A stretch of DNA of 64,000 nucleotides from Jeotgalicoccus halotolerans. GTDB taxonomy: Bacteria > Bacillota > Bacilli > Staphylococcales > Salinicoccaceae. The notes beneath the pieces are model-generated. The model was not told the DNA's origin, made no database searches, and saw nothing but the letters and a program-made list of their open reading frames with translations. The first letter of the stretch is position 1, and each line of letters begins with the position of its first letter. This document shows, piece after piece, positions 43,300-51,563 of the stretch. The stretch is taken from contig NZ_QUMW01000010.1 in assembly GCF_003387165.1 (NCBI RefSeq), positions 124,001-188,000 of the forward strand, read 5' to 3'. Made by a program: the position numbers and the translations under genes.

Positions 43300-45153
43300 T
43301 TACGGTTTAAATTTTATTAACCTCATCGCGTTGAGTATAACGATCAGCACACTCGCTTCATGGGCAAACATTCCTATAGCCAGGTTAACACCACCCATCA
43401 GCACTCCAACGAGGAGTAATGCTACTGTAACGAGTGCGATAATGATGTTTTGTTTCATGTTGCGCATCGTTCCTTTAGATAACGACAGTGCGTGTGCATA
43501 CTGCGAAAGTTTATCCGCCATCAGCACTACGTCCGCTGTTTCCATCGAAATATCCGTACCACCTTTCCCCATAGCTAGTCCAACGTCTGCTGTTGCTATA
43601 GCCGGTGCATCATTAATTCCGTCTCCCGCCATAGAAATCATTCTGCCTTCTTCTTTAAGACGTTTCACATGCGTTACTTTATCCTCCGGCAACAGCTCAG
43701 CGTGTACTTCGTCAATACCGAGTTCAGCTGCGACTGCTGCTGCTGTATGACGGTTATCACCTGTCAGCATAACGACATGTTTAATCCCGTTGTTACGCAT
43801 TGTTGCCAGAGCTTCTTTTGCATCGTCTCTGATTTTATCAGCAATAGATATTACTGCTGTTAGTTTCGAATCTACTGCTGCAAACACCGCAGTATTCCCT
43901 TTCTTTTCACGTTCAAGTGCGTAAGTTTCAATATCAGTCGGTATATCGATGCCGTTTTCTCTTAACAATTTTCTGTTCCCTGCAACGATTGAATGATCAC
44001 TTATAGTACCTTCAATCCCCTGGCCTTTAACACCGGATGCTTGCTCCATTATATAAGCTGAAAGATCCGACGTTTTTTCTGCATACTCGACTATTGCTCT
44101 CCCAAGATGATGTTCAGATGCCGTTTCAAGTTTTCCTATCAAACCTGTAAGTTCCATTTCATCTCCAGCAAACACTTTAAAATCTGTTACTTCCGGACGT
44201 CCTTTCGTCAATGTACCTGTTTTATCAAAAACCAGTGTATCGACTTTAGACAGTTTTTCAATAACTTCTCCACCTTTAATAAGTGAGCCGTTTTTCGCGC
44301 CGTTTCCTATACCAGCAACGTTTGAGACCGGTGCACCGATAACAAGAGCTCCCGGACATGCAATCACAAGGAAGGTAATTGCAAGGTGAAGATCTTTCGT
44401 AATGACCCAGACGATTATCGAAAGTATTAAAACTCCGGGAGTATAGTACTGAGCGAATCTGTCGAGAAACCGTTCTGCATTTGATTTACTATCCTGTGCT
44501 TCTTCAACAAGTTCTATAATTTTTGAAAACGTCGTATCGTCTCCTACTTTTTCCGCTGTTATTTCCAAGTACCCAGAGTCCAGAATCGTGCCGCTTAAAA
44601 CCTGGTCACCAGTAATTTTCGATACTGGAATTGATTCACCACTCACAGCTGCTTCATTAACTTCTGCTTCGCCGCTCATCACTTTGCCATCTACCGGAAT
44701 CATTCCGCCCGGAAGTATTGCTATTTTGTCACCGATTTCTACATCATATACATCTATTAATTTCCGGCTGCCATCAGTAAGTATTAAATTAGCTTCCTGC
44801 GGTGCCATCTCAGTCAATTCTTTAATTGAAGAACGGGTTCTTTCAAGAGTTCTCGCTTCTAAGTAACTACCAAACAGAAATAAAAATGTAACGATTGAAG
44901 ACTCGACATATTCTCCAATAAATAACGCTCCAATAACGGCGATAGTTACCAGTAATTCAATACTGAACAGCTTCATCCGTGCTGCCTGATAAGCCTTAAT
45001 ACCGATCGGCAGCACAGCGATAACCGTTGCGCCGATTAAGGCAGTATTTCCTGCATCAGTATTGCCTGAAAATCTTAATATAAGACCCGCTGCGATTAAA
45101 ATAAATGCAAGAAGAGTAATCTTGTTTTCCTGTTTAAATATAAACCTGATCAT
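43300..45153 (-). CDS. P1B-type heavy-metal ATPase with atypical CPG motif
   Basis: A 617-residue metal-exporting P-type ATPase. No N-terminal metal-binding domain: the first helix begins near residue 11, and about six core helices are predicted. Actuator loop SGES near 171, phosphorylation DKTGTLTKG (Asp about 310), SEHHLG in place of the SEHP motif, GDGINDAP hinge. The helix-4 metal motif is CPG (Cys 266), not CPC or SPC, and the last helix carries HEASVLIVILNAMRL, recalling the HEGxT of P1B-4 Fe/Co exporters. Metal specificity therefore cannot be assigned. Coupled to an HMA protein and a Crp/Fnr-like regulator. Confidence 0.87.
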   Translation of the reverse strand: MIRFIFKQENKITLLAFILIAAGLILRFSGNTDAGNTALIGATVIAVLPIGIKAYQAARMKLFSIELLVTIAVIGALFIGEYVESSIVTFLFLFGSYLEARTLERTRSSIKELTEMAPQEANLILTDGSRKLIDVYDVEIGDKIAILPGGMIPVDGKVMSGEAEVNEAAVSGESIPVSKITGDQVLSGTILDSGYLEITAEKVGDDTTFSKIIELVEEAQDSKSNAERFLDRFAQYYTPGVLILSIIVWVITKDLHLAITFLVIACPGALVIGAPVSNVAGIGNGAKNGSLIKGGEVIEKLSKVDTLVFDKTGTLTKGRPEVTDFKVFAGDEMELTGLIGKLETASEHHLGRAIVEYAEKTSDLSAYIMEQASGVKGQGIEGTISDHSIVAGNRKLLRENGIDIPTDIETYALEREKKGNTAVFAAVDSKLTAVISIADKIRDDAKEALATMRNNGIKHVVMLTGDNRHTAAAVAAELGIDEVHAELLPEDKVTHVKRLKEEGRMISMAGDGINDAPAIATADVGLAMGKGGTDISMETADVVLMADKLSQYAHALSLSKGTMRNMKQNIIIALVTVALLLVGVLMGGVNLAIGMFAHEASVLIVILNAMRLIKFKP

Positions 45154-45205
45154 TGTAAATCTCCTTCCCTCTTTTATAATATTTTCCGACGTCTATTCAT
45201 TTATA

Positions 45206-45247
45206 ATGTTACAGGCTTTAGTACTAATAGAAATTGACCGGGGTCAA
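45206..45247 (-). promoter_or_regulatory. Promoter of the P1B ATPase with a Crp/Fnr-type site at -41.5
   Basis: TTGACCGGGGTCAA (45234-45247) is a perfect 14-base palindrome. A minus-strand TAACAT (45211-45206), four of six matches to TATAAT, lies at exactly the spacing seen for the HMA promoter. It is located between the regulator's terminator and the ATPase start. Confidence 0.5.
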
Positions 45248-45252
45248 GAATA

Positions 45253-45280
45253 CAAAAAAGTTCCCGTTTCCGGGAACTTT
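45253..45280 (-). terminator. Terminator of the Crp/Fnr-like gene
   Basis: AAAGTTCCCG / CGGGAACTTT perfect stem with four-base loop; on the minus strand it ends in six Ts. Confidence 0.9.
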
Positions 45281-45293
45281 CTACTTAATTTAT

Positions 45294-45938
45294 CTATTTT
45301 AAAATATCGTAGGATTTATTATTAATTTTCTTAATGACACTTTCATTTTCCAGCTTCTTAAACGTTCTAGTCAGTGTCTCAGGCTGCATACTTAAATATG
45401 AAGCGAGATTTTTTTTAGTCATCGTCAAGACCAGTTTATCGTTCTTTGTATGTGTACGAATATACTCGATTAATTTTTCTCTACTGTTTAATAGGGAAAT
45501 ATTTGTAGTCAGAGATTCTGAATCATTCAATCTTTCTGCAAAACTCTCGATGATTTTAATACTGATATTCGGATATTTCTGCATCAGTCCGTATATATCC
45601 TCACGGTTAATACGGCATACTTCTGCATCTTCCAGCACCTCTGCATAGGATTTACTCTCTTCATCAGCACTAAAAAGGGAAAGCTCGCCTGTGAAGTCAC
45701 TGTGAGTCAGCACTCTGATTAACTGCTCCTCCCCGTTGTCATTTAAACGGTAAATCCGCACTTTACCTTTATGTATGACAAATAGTGAAGACGATCGGTC
45801 ACCGGCCATAAAAAGATACTCGCCTTTTTTCATACTCTGATGATTAATTCTCTGAAACACTTCTTCCAGTTCATCCAATTCCAGATGGCTGAAAATCGGA
45901 ACTCTGCTGACGCACCGTTCATGCCCCTTTAATTCCAT
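45294..45938 (-). CDS. Crp/Fnr-family transcriptional regulator
   Basis: A 214-residue regulator: cyclic-nucleotide-binding-like beta barrel (about 10-125; GEYLFMAGDRSSSLFVIHKGKVRIY), dimer helix, and C-terminal helix-turn-helix (about 160-205; MTKKNLASYLSMQPETLTRTFKKLE). No N-terminal Cys cluster for an iron-sulfur centre is present, though single Cys residues occur near positions 8 and about 110. It reads in the same direction as the ATPase and HMA genes, which both carry FNR-like palindromes, so it is the obvious candidate to bind them. It lacks such a site in its own upstream region. Confidence 0.88.
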   Translation of the reverse strand: MELKGHERCVSRVPIFSHLELDELEEVFQRINHQSMKKGEYLFMAGDRSSSLFVIHKGKVRIYRLNDNGEEQLIRVLTHSDFTGELSLFSADEESKSYAEVLEDAEVCRINREDIYGLMQKYPNISIKIIESFAERLNDSESLTTNISLLNSREKLIEYIRTHTKNDKLVLTMTKKNLASYLSMQPETLTRTFKKLENESVIKKINNKSYDILK

Positions 45939-46061
45939 GTTACTTCCCCCTCCAAAGTGATTAATCTGATTGCTTCGATTATATCACGGGAAAATTAATA
46001 ATATATAAAATCAAAATCCATGTTAAAATTGATGCTGATTACGAGATGATAGGGGATACTT

Positions 46062-46634
46062 ATGGCAAAACTCTACTACCGCTATGGCACAATGCAAAGT
46101 AACAAAAGCAACCAGATTATTACGACACACCATCAATACACGACCCAGGGGAAACGCTGCTTGGCATATACGACACCTATTGATTCAAGAAGCGGACATA
46201 AAAAAATTAAATCCAGAGTTGGTCTTGAACTTGACGCTGAATATATAACAGATGATATTTTCGACAAAGTAAAACAGGAACATGATAAACAGGAAGTACA
46301 TGTTGTTCTCGTCGATGAAGCCCAGTTTTTATCGAAGAAAGATATTCATAACTTGAGCGACATTCCGGATCACCTGGGTATTCCTGTTATTGCCTTTGGT
46401 TTAAAAACAGATTTTAGAAATGAACTATTCGAAGGCAGCCGTATATTACTTGAACTTGCTGATGCTATCGACGAACTGAAAACAGTTTGCCAGTACTGCA
46501 ATAAAAAAGCGACTCTTAATATGAGGCTCCATAACGGAAATCCAATTAACGTTGGAGAATCTATTCAGATTGGCGACGAAGAATATGTTCCTGTTTGCCG
46601 AAAGTGCTATAAAGAACGTCTTGAACTGATCTAG
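46062..46634 (+). CDS. tdk: Thymidine kinase with altered P-loop
   Basis: A 190-residue type II thymidine kinase for deoxythymidine salvage. Overall it is close to the E. coli/Streptococcus form: VVLVDEAQFLS (Walker B and DEAQF), IPVIAFGLKTDFRNELFEGS lasso region, and a zinc site CQYCNKKA ... CRKCYKE. The P-loop reads GTMQSNKS, so the Gly normally before the catalytic Lys (GKS/GKT) is Asn. If this is not a sequencing error, activity may be reduced. ATG at 46062. Not in an operon. Confidence 0.9.
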   Translation: MAKLYYRYGTMQSNKSNQIITTHHQYTTQGKRCLAYTTPIDSRSGHKKIKSRVGLELDAEYITDDIFDKVKQEHDKQEVHVVLVDEAQFLSKKDIHNLSDIPDHLGIPVIAFGLKTDFRNELFEGSRILLELADAIDELKTVCQYCNKKATLNMRLHNGNPINVGESIQIGDEEYVPVCRKCYKERLELI

Positions 46635-46681
46635 TAAAATTATATAATGTTTCCCGTGAAACTAAAGCACTTCTACTAGAA

Positions 46682-46722
46682 ATCAAACAAGGAGTAACGC
46701 TATGCGTTACTCCTTGTTTGAT
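46682..46722. terminator. Long perfect hairpin, bidirectional terminator
   Basis: ATCAAACAAGGAGTAACGC pairs perfectly over 19 bases with GCGTTACTCCTTGTTTGAT around TAT, between the convergent tdk and lipoprotein genes. No strong T-run, but the stem is very stable. Confidence 0.65.
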
Positions 46723-46745
46723 GTTAATAACGCTGATATAACGTG

Positions 46746-47528
46746 CTACCTTTCTGTTAATGTTACCTCTGGCACATATCTCAAGTTCACAATATCTCCA
46801 TCTTCAAAGGACATCGTAAACTCAGTCATGCCACCATATTTTGCATTCCCCAGTATATGTCGCGATTTATTATAATCAGGATGTGATGACACCTCAAGCG
46901 ATCCTGTTTCTTCAGTTTCAGGCACACTCACATCATATACACCTGCAGGGAAATCTTCACCGGCTACCCACTGACCAGGAAAAATTGTTTCCACAGATAC
47001 TGTTTCATACGGAGTGAATGTTGCTTGCTCAAAATTAGCTATCTCAACTGAATATCCTTCGTCAAGAAATCCAACGATTTTAGTCGTCTGACCTTCAGGA
47101 CTATCCGACTCTCCTGCTAACGTTTCATTGAAGCCTCCGCGATTTTCTTCGTTCTTAACATATATATTGCCGTATCCTGAGTCTGCTGTAATGACATAGC
47201 GGCCAGGCTCGATATCTTTACCGACTTCATGCATGCCTTCATCGAGTGTAACTTCCTCACCTTGATTCATTAAGTGACTGTAGTCCAAAGTTTCAATATC
47301 TTCAGTGTCACCAGCAGTATCATTATCTGCTTCGTTATTGCTTTCGCTATCGGTATTGTTCTCAGTTTCCTCCTCAGGATCAGTGCTTTCTTCACTTGTG
47401 TTCGTGCTGTCTGCACCCAGCCAGCTGTTAATTTCATCAGCAAGCTCATCAAAAGGGTTAGTGTTACTGCACGCACTTAATATAATAGAACTAATAAATA
47501 ATACAGATAGTAATTTAAGTTTTCTCAT
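46746..47528 (-). CDS. Lipoprotein with acidic linker and two PGxY-type repeats
   Basis: A 260-residue exported lipoprotein: lipobox LSAC (Cys about 20), a Glu/Asp/Asn/Ser-rich linker to about 85, then two related beta modules with EVGKDIEPGRYVITAD near 103 and VAGEDFPAGVYDVSVPE near 190. This (V)GxD(I/F)xxGxYxV unit recurs in uncharacterised Gram-positive surface proteins. No enzyme motif. Single gene between two hairpins/promoters. Confidence 0.75.
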   Translation of the reverse strand: MRKLKLLSVLFISSIILSACSNTNPFDELADEINSWLGADSTNTSEESTDPEEETENNTDSESNNEADNDTAGDTEDIETLDYSHLMNQGEEVTLDEGMHEVGKDIEPGRYVITADSGYGNIYVKNEENRGGFNETLAGESDSPEGQTTKIVGFLDEGYSVEIANFEQATFTPYETVSVETIFPGQWVAGEDFPAGVYDVSVPETEETGSLEVSSHPDYNKSRHILGNAKYGGMTEFTMSFEDGDIVNLRYVPEVTLTER

Positions 47529-47665
47529 TCATTTTCACTCCATTCACAAATTCGTAACATTTTCTTAATTATAAAATTTAAGCGAACGAATAGCAAACTG
47601 ATATATTTAGTAACTAATTACTTATTCTTTGCTATACTGTTGGAAAATACTTTGGAGGCGATCTT

Positions 47666-48697
47666 ATGATTAAACCTAGTAAATTACAGCCTGGTGATAC
47701 AGTTGCACTCGTGTCTTTATCGAGCGGACTCGCAGGTGAAGAAGATATAAGATGGAGAACTGAACAGGGGATCGAGCGGCTGGAGAGTATTTTCGGCTTA
47801 ACAGTAAAAGTAATGCCTCATGCCTTGAAGGGTCTTGATTACGTTTATAACCATCCTGAGAAAAGAGCAGAGGATTTAAATGAAGCTCTAAGAGATCACT
47901 CTGTTAAGGCAATTATCTGTGCAATCGGCGGTAATGAAACAGTGCGTATCTTGCCATTTGTAGACACCGATGCATTGCAAAATAATCCGAAAATATTCAC
48001 AGGTTATTCCGATACAACAGCGAACCATTTATTCTTTTATAAGCACGGTATATCGACGAGTTACGGTCCTGCTCTATTAACCGATTTCGCTGAAAATATC
48101 GCCATGGATGAGTATACTGTGAACTCAATTGAGAAAACATGGTTTTCAGCTGAACCGATTGGTGAAATTAAGACTTCTCCGCATATTAGAAAAATCGGAC
48201 TCAGCTGGGATTCCGAAAACAAAAGTACCGAACGTCCAAAAGACAATAATCCTGGCTATGAAAGTATCGGCGCTTCTGGTAAAGGCCGCGGTCATTTACT
48301 CGGCGGCTGTCTGGAAGTCTTTAATAATTTACGCGGCACAAAATATTTCCCTGAATTAAGTGATTTTAAAGATGCGATATTATTCTTTGAAACCTCTGAA
48401 TGTTATCTTGATCCAGAAATATTTGAAGATTATTTACGTGCTATGTCTGTTATCGGTATATTTGAGCATATTAACGGCATAGTTATCGGACGTCCTCAGG
48501 ATGGCCGCTATTACACTGAATATAAAGAATCATGGCGACGTATACTCACCGAAGCTGGACGAAGTGACCTGCCGGTGCTGTATAACGGCAGCTTCGGTCA
48601 TAATGAACCGAAATCCATTATTCCATACGGTCTCGAGGCTGAAATAGATACGGAGAATCTCACCTTTAAAATATTGGAAAGTGCAGTAAAAGATTAA
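47666..48697 (+). CDS. S66-family peptidase (LD-carboxypeptidase / MccF-like)
   Basis: A 343-residue serine peptidase. Catalytic Ser in FTGYSDTTANH near 115, Glu in LFFETSECYLDP near 245, and His in GSFGHNEPKSIIPYG near 315. The long insert and GHLLGGCLEVFN resemble MccF-like enzymes that cleave peptidyl-nucleotide antibiotics, as opposed to the shorter LdcA that trims murein tetrapeptides. Cytoplasmic, no signal peptide. GGAGG precedes the ATG. Confidence 0.88.
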   Translation: MIKPSKLQPGDTVALVSLSSGLAGEEDIRWRTEQGIERLESIFGLTVKVMPHALKGLDYVYNHPEKRAEDLNEALRDHSVKAIICAIGGNETVRILPFVDTDALQNNPKIFTGYSDTTANHLFFYKHGISTSYGPALLTDFAENIAMDEYTVNSIEKTWFSAEPIGEIKTSPHIRKIGLSWDSENKSTERPKDNNPGYESIGASGKGRGHLLGGCLEVFNNLRGTKYFPELSDFKDAILFFETSECYLDPEIFEDYLRAMSVIGIFEHINGIVIGRPQDGRYYTEYKESWRRILTEAGRSDLPVLYNGSFGHNEPKSIIPYGLEAEIDTENLTFKILESAVKD

Positions 48698-48727
48698 AAA
48701 TCCGAAGAGGAGTCTCTTCGGATTTTT
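48696..48727. terminator. Bidirectional terminator
   Basis: AAAAATCCGAAGAG and CTCTTCGGATTTTT form a perfect 14-base stem with a four-base loop, between the convergent S66 and mgtE genes. Confidence 0.9.
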
Positions 48728-50079
48728 CACATTAAATGAGATAAGAATGCTGTTGCAATTCCAAAATAAATTATTAAAGAAAGTATATCATTAATTGTTG
48801 TGATTAAAGGTCCTGATGCTACAGCAGGGTCGACATTCAGATGATTCAGCACAAGCGGTATAATCGTTCCTGCCAGTGTCCCGATAATCAAAGTGCATAG
48901 CAGCGATGTGCCAATGACCAAACCTAAAATCGCGCTGCCCTGCCAAAGGTAGGCAATAACAAAAATGAGTGCTCCGCAAGTCAGTCCGATAATTATACCG
49001 ACCCTTAATTCTCTATACAAAAGCTTCAGCACCTGCTTTGTATTTACGCGTTCCTTTGTCAGCCCTCTGATAACGACAGCAAGTGACTGGGTCCCTGTAT
49101 TACCGGTCATTCCCGCAACCATCGGCATGAAAAAGGCCAGCGCCACAACTTGTTCAAGCGTTTCTTCAAAACTTGCAATAATGCTTCCTGATACTATGCC
49201 GATAAAAAGCAGGAGTATTAACCACGCCAGCCTTCTTTTCGCTGCAGTAAAAGGTTTCGTGTTAAAATCAATTGCCTTTCCTGAAGCAGAAAATTTTTCA
49301 ATATCTTCTTCAGCTTCCTGATAAACGACATCTAAAATATCATCCACCGTAACAATTCCCAGTAGTTTTTCCTCTTCATCAACGACCGGAATCGTCACAA
49401 AATCATAACGCTGAATTATTCTCGCAACTTCCTCCTGATCCATCATTGCATCTACTGTAACGACACGCGTTTTCATAATATCTTCTATTTTTTGAGATAA
49501 ATCAGCGAGCAGCAGGTCTCTGTAAGAGACGACTCCGACCAGTTTTTTATCATTATCGATAACATGGAGATAGTTGAGATACTCTGCCAGCTCCGCAAAA
49601 TGTTTCAGCTTGTCCACCGCTTCACGAACCGTGTAGGATTTGTTTATCCACACCATCTGGTTATTCATTATCCTGCCGGCTGTTTCCGGAGGGAATTCCA
49701 TCAAAGTCTCTATATCTTGAGAAAATTCCTCATCGGTATCTGACAGGAGTTCGGTTGCTTTCTTTTCACCGAGGTTGCTGAGCATTTCAATTAAATCATC
49801 ATTATTCATCTGAGTGATGACCAGCGTTCCGGTATGCGGACTAATCATATCTATGACCCTGCGCTGATTACCACCGTCCAGTTCTGATAGTATATCTGCC
49901 AGCTGATGAACCGATATAAATTCTAAAAATAAATTTTGTTCTTCTGATGACAACTCCAAAAATACCCGGGTCAAATCATATTTTTGTAAATCTTTAATAT
50001 TTTCCTGAAACGCATGTTCATCTTTCTGGTCCAGTGTATATGTTACGCTGTGAGCAATCTGATGTAAGTTTTGAACCAT
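48727..50079 (-). CDS. mgtE: Magnesium transporter MgtE
   Basis: A 450-residue Mg2+ channel: N domain (about 20-125), two CBS domains (about 130-250; MKTRVVTVDAMMDQEEVARII), connecting helix and five C-terminal helices with PMVAGMTGNTGTQSLAVVIRG (selectivity region) near 330. GAGGAGG seven bases before the ATG. It starts 18 bases after an XRE-DUF1232 gene on the same strand, so the two are co-transcribed; no M-box leader can fit. Confidence 0.94.
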   Translation of the reverse strand: MVQNLHQIAHSVTYTLDQKDEHAFQENIKDLQKYDLTRVFLELSSEEQNLFLEFISVHQLADILSELDGGNQRRVIDMISPHTGTLVITQMNNDDLIEMLSNLGEKKATELLSDTDEEFSQDIETLMEFPPETAGRIMNNQMVWINKSYTVREAVDKLKHFAELAEYLNYLHVIDNDKKLVGVVSYRDLLLADLSQKIEDIMKTRVVTVDAMMDQEEVARIIQRYDFVTIPVVDEEEKLLGIVTVDDILDVVYQEAEEDIEKFSASGKAIDFNTKPFTAAKRRLAWLILLLFIGIVSGSIIASFEETLEQVVALAFFMPMVAGMTGNTGTQSLAVVIRGLTKERVNTKQVLKLLYRELRVGIIIGLTCGALIFVIAYLWQGSAILGLVIGTSLLCTLIIGTLAGTIIPLVLNHLNVDPAVASGPLITTINDILSLIIYFGIATAFLSHLM

Positions 50080-50097
50080 ATATTTACGCCTCCTCAG

Positions 50098-50730
50098 CTA
50101 CAGCAGCAGGTTCTTATTTTCCAATCGCTGTGAAATTACCTGAACAATAAACGCATCATCTAAAAGACCAATAGGCAGCAGATAGTCTGGCAGCAGATCT
50201 GTCGTTACGATAAAATAAAGCAGGGCTGCCCCAATTAATATTTGATCTCTAGGGTGACCGTTCCCCTGTAGAAAATGACAGTACATTGCCTTCAGCTGAT
50301 CTATATATTTGCCGATGCCCGATGTTTTTTCCATCTTAGCTTTAAATTCTTTACGTATTTTTTCTTTACCCGATATTGTTTGACTCCGTTTTTTAAAAAC
50401 TTCGATTTCCTGATTGACGCGTTCGTAAGTAATTTCTTCATCCGTTCCACCCAGTTCATGAACTACTTTTTGTACTGCTTTCCACGTCTGTTTAAGTTCA
50501 TCACTTTCAGAATCCGTAAATCCTGCCATCTTTAATAACTGTTCCAGCTCTGTTCCGAAACTCTCTGAAAGTTTTTTTAAATGATTTAAATTTGCTATCC
50601 TTTTGCCATTTATAATTTTAGAAAGCGTTGCATGATCGATGTCCGTAAGTTTACTCAGTTCTCTTAATGAGAGACTGCGGCTTTTAATCTCATTTTTTAA
50701 AAAATTCTGCAGCTCTTTTTGATTATCCAT
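50098..50730 (-). CDS. XRE-type HTH protein fused to a DUF1232 domain
   Basis: About 210 residues. Residues about 5-65 form a Cro/C1-type helix-turn-helix (SLRELSKLTDIDHATLSKIINGKR). A coiled middle follows, and residues about 145-195 are a DUF1232 segment with hydrophobic LIGAALLYFIVTTDLLPDYLLPIGLLDD. ATG at 50730 begins the domain; upstream in-frame codons are promoter sequence. Pairing with mgtE suggests it regulates or modulates Mg transport. Confidence 0.82.
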   Translation of the reverse strand: MDNQKELQNFLKNEIKSRSLSLRELSKLTDIDHATLSKIINGKRIANLNHLKKLSESFGTELEQLLKMAGFTDSESDELKQTWKAVQKVVHELGGTDEEITYERVNQEIEVFKKRSQTISGKEKIRKEFKAKMEKTSGIGKYIDQLKAMYCHFLQGNGHPRDQILIGAALLYFIVTTDLLPDYLLPIGLLDDAFIVQVISQRLENKNLLL

Positions 50731-50779
50731 AATATCATCACTCTTCTCTGTATAAGCATAATGAATGTTATTAGAATGA

Positions 50780-50792
50780 TGACAAATTGTCA
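50780..50792. promoter_or_regulatory. Palindrome at the divergent XRE/PAP2 promoters
   Basis: TGACAA-A-TTGTCA, a perfect 6-1-6 palindrome. The minus-strand XRE promoter reads TTGACA, 17 bases, TAACAT with its -35 in this palindrome; on the plus strand TTGTCA, 16 bases, GATAAA can serve the phosphatase gene. Likely operator of the XRE protein. Confidence 0.5.
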
Positions 50793-50843
50793 ACAACATG
50801 TTAGATTAGATAAATCTATCGTAAACAAGAAAGAAGATTAGAA

Positions 50844-51524
50844 ATGAAAAAAACTTTTAATATTACAGCATTTATTTTTTTAATAATATTTTTAATCATT
50901 GCAGCCGGAGTTATGACGGGCAGCAGGTGGGTAGAAAAGATTGACTTATCGTTAATCAGTCTTCTTCAGGCTAACGTTACAGAAACCGGAGCTTCTGTCA
51001 TATCGATTTTGACTAATATTGGCGGAGTAGAAGAAATTATTATCTTTACTCTTGCCGCTGTTATCATCTTGTTCATCAGAAAAATGTATGTTGCAGGCTT
51101 TTGGTTCGGATTGACAGTGTTTGTGAGTCCGGGAGTTCTCGTCAGCATCATAAAATTAATCGTTGACCGCGACCGCCCGGATTTTTTAAGGCTCGCTTTT
51201 GAATCGTCTCAAAGCTTCCCAAGCGGCCATTCGACCGCATCTACTGTATTTTATGGTCTGATAGCTGTCAGTCTTATATTGTTAATCCATACGTTATGGA
51301 AAAGAGTTCTGATTGGTATTCTGGCGTTTGCTCTCATCTCGTTTGTGATGGCTTCAAGAATATATCTTGGAGTCCATTTTCCAACAGACGTTCTAGCCGG
51401 CTTCTCTTTCGGTACTGCCAGTGTGCTTTTCTCACTCGTTTTATACCAGTCTGTCAGAACAAAATTTCAAGCATGGCTGTCCAGTAAAAATATACAAGAT
51501 AAAAGCCCCTCCCTCTTTCAATAA
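50844..51524 (+). CDS. PAP2-family membrane phosphatase
   Basis: A 226-residue membrane phosphatase with about six helices and the three PAP2 motifs: KLIVDRDRPD near 108, SFPSGHSTAS near 127 and SRIYLGVHFPTDVLAG near 175 (both catalytic His present). Family roles include undecaprenyl-pyrophosphate or phosphatidylglycerol-phosphate hydrolysis on the outer membrane face. Specific substrate not determinable. Confidence 0.9.
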   Translation: MKKTFNITAFIFLIIFLIIAAGVMTGSRWVEKIDLSLISLLQANVTETGASVISILTNIGGVEEIIIFTLAAVIILFIRKMYVAGFWFGLTVFVSPGVLVSIIKLIVDRDRPDFLRLAFESSQSFPSGHSTASTVFYGLIAVSLILLIHTLWKRVLIGILAFALISFVMASRIYLGVHFPTDVLAGFSFGTASVLFSLVLYQSVRTKFQAWLSSKNIQDKSPSLFQ

Positions 51525-51557
51525 AAAAAGCACTGCCGATTACGGCAATGCTTTTTT
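51524..51557. terminator. Bidirectional terminator
   Basis: AAAAAAGCA.TGCCG / CGGCA.TGCTTTTTT with one mismatch and a four-base loop, between the convergent PAP2 and solute-binding protein genes. Confidence 0.9.
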
Positions 51558-51563
51558 ACTGTC

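Noticed and set aside
50080-50097. M-box magnesium riboswitch before mgtE
   Set aside because: Only 18 bases separate mgtE from the upstream XRE gene, too short for the element.
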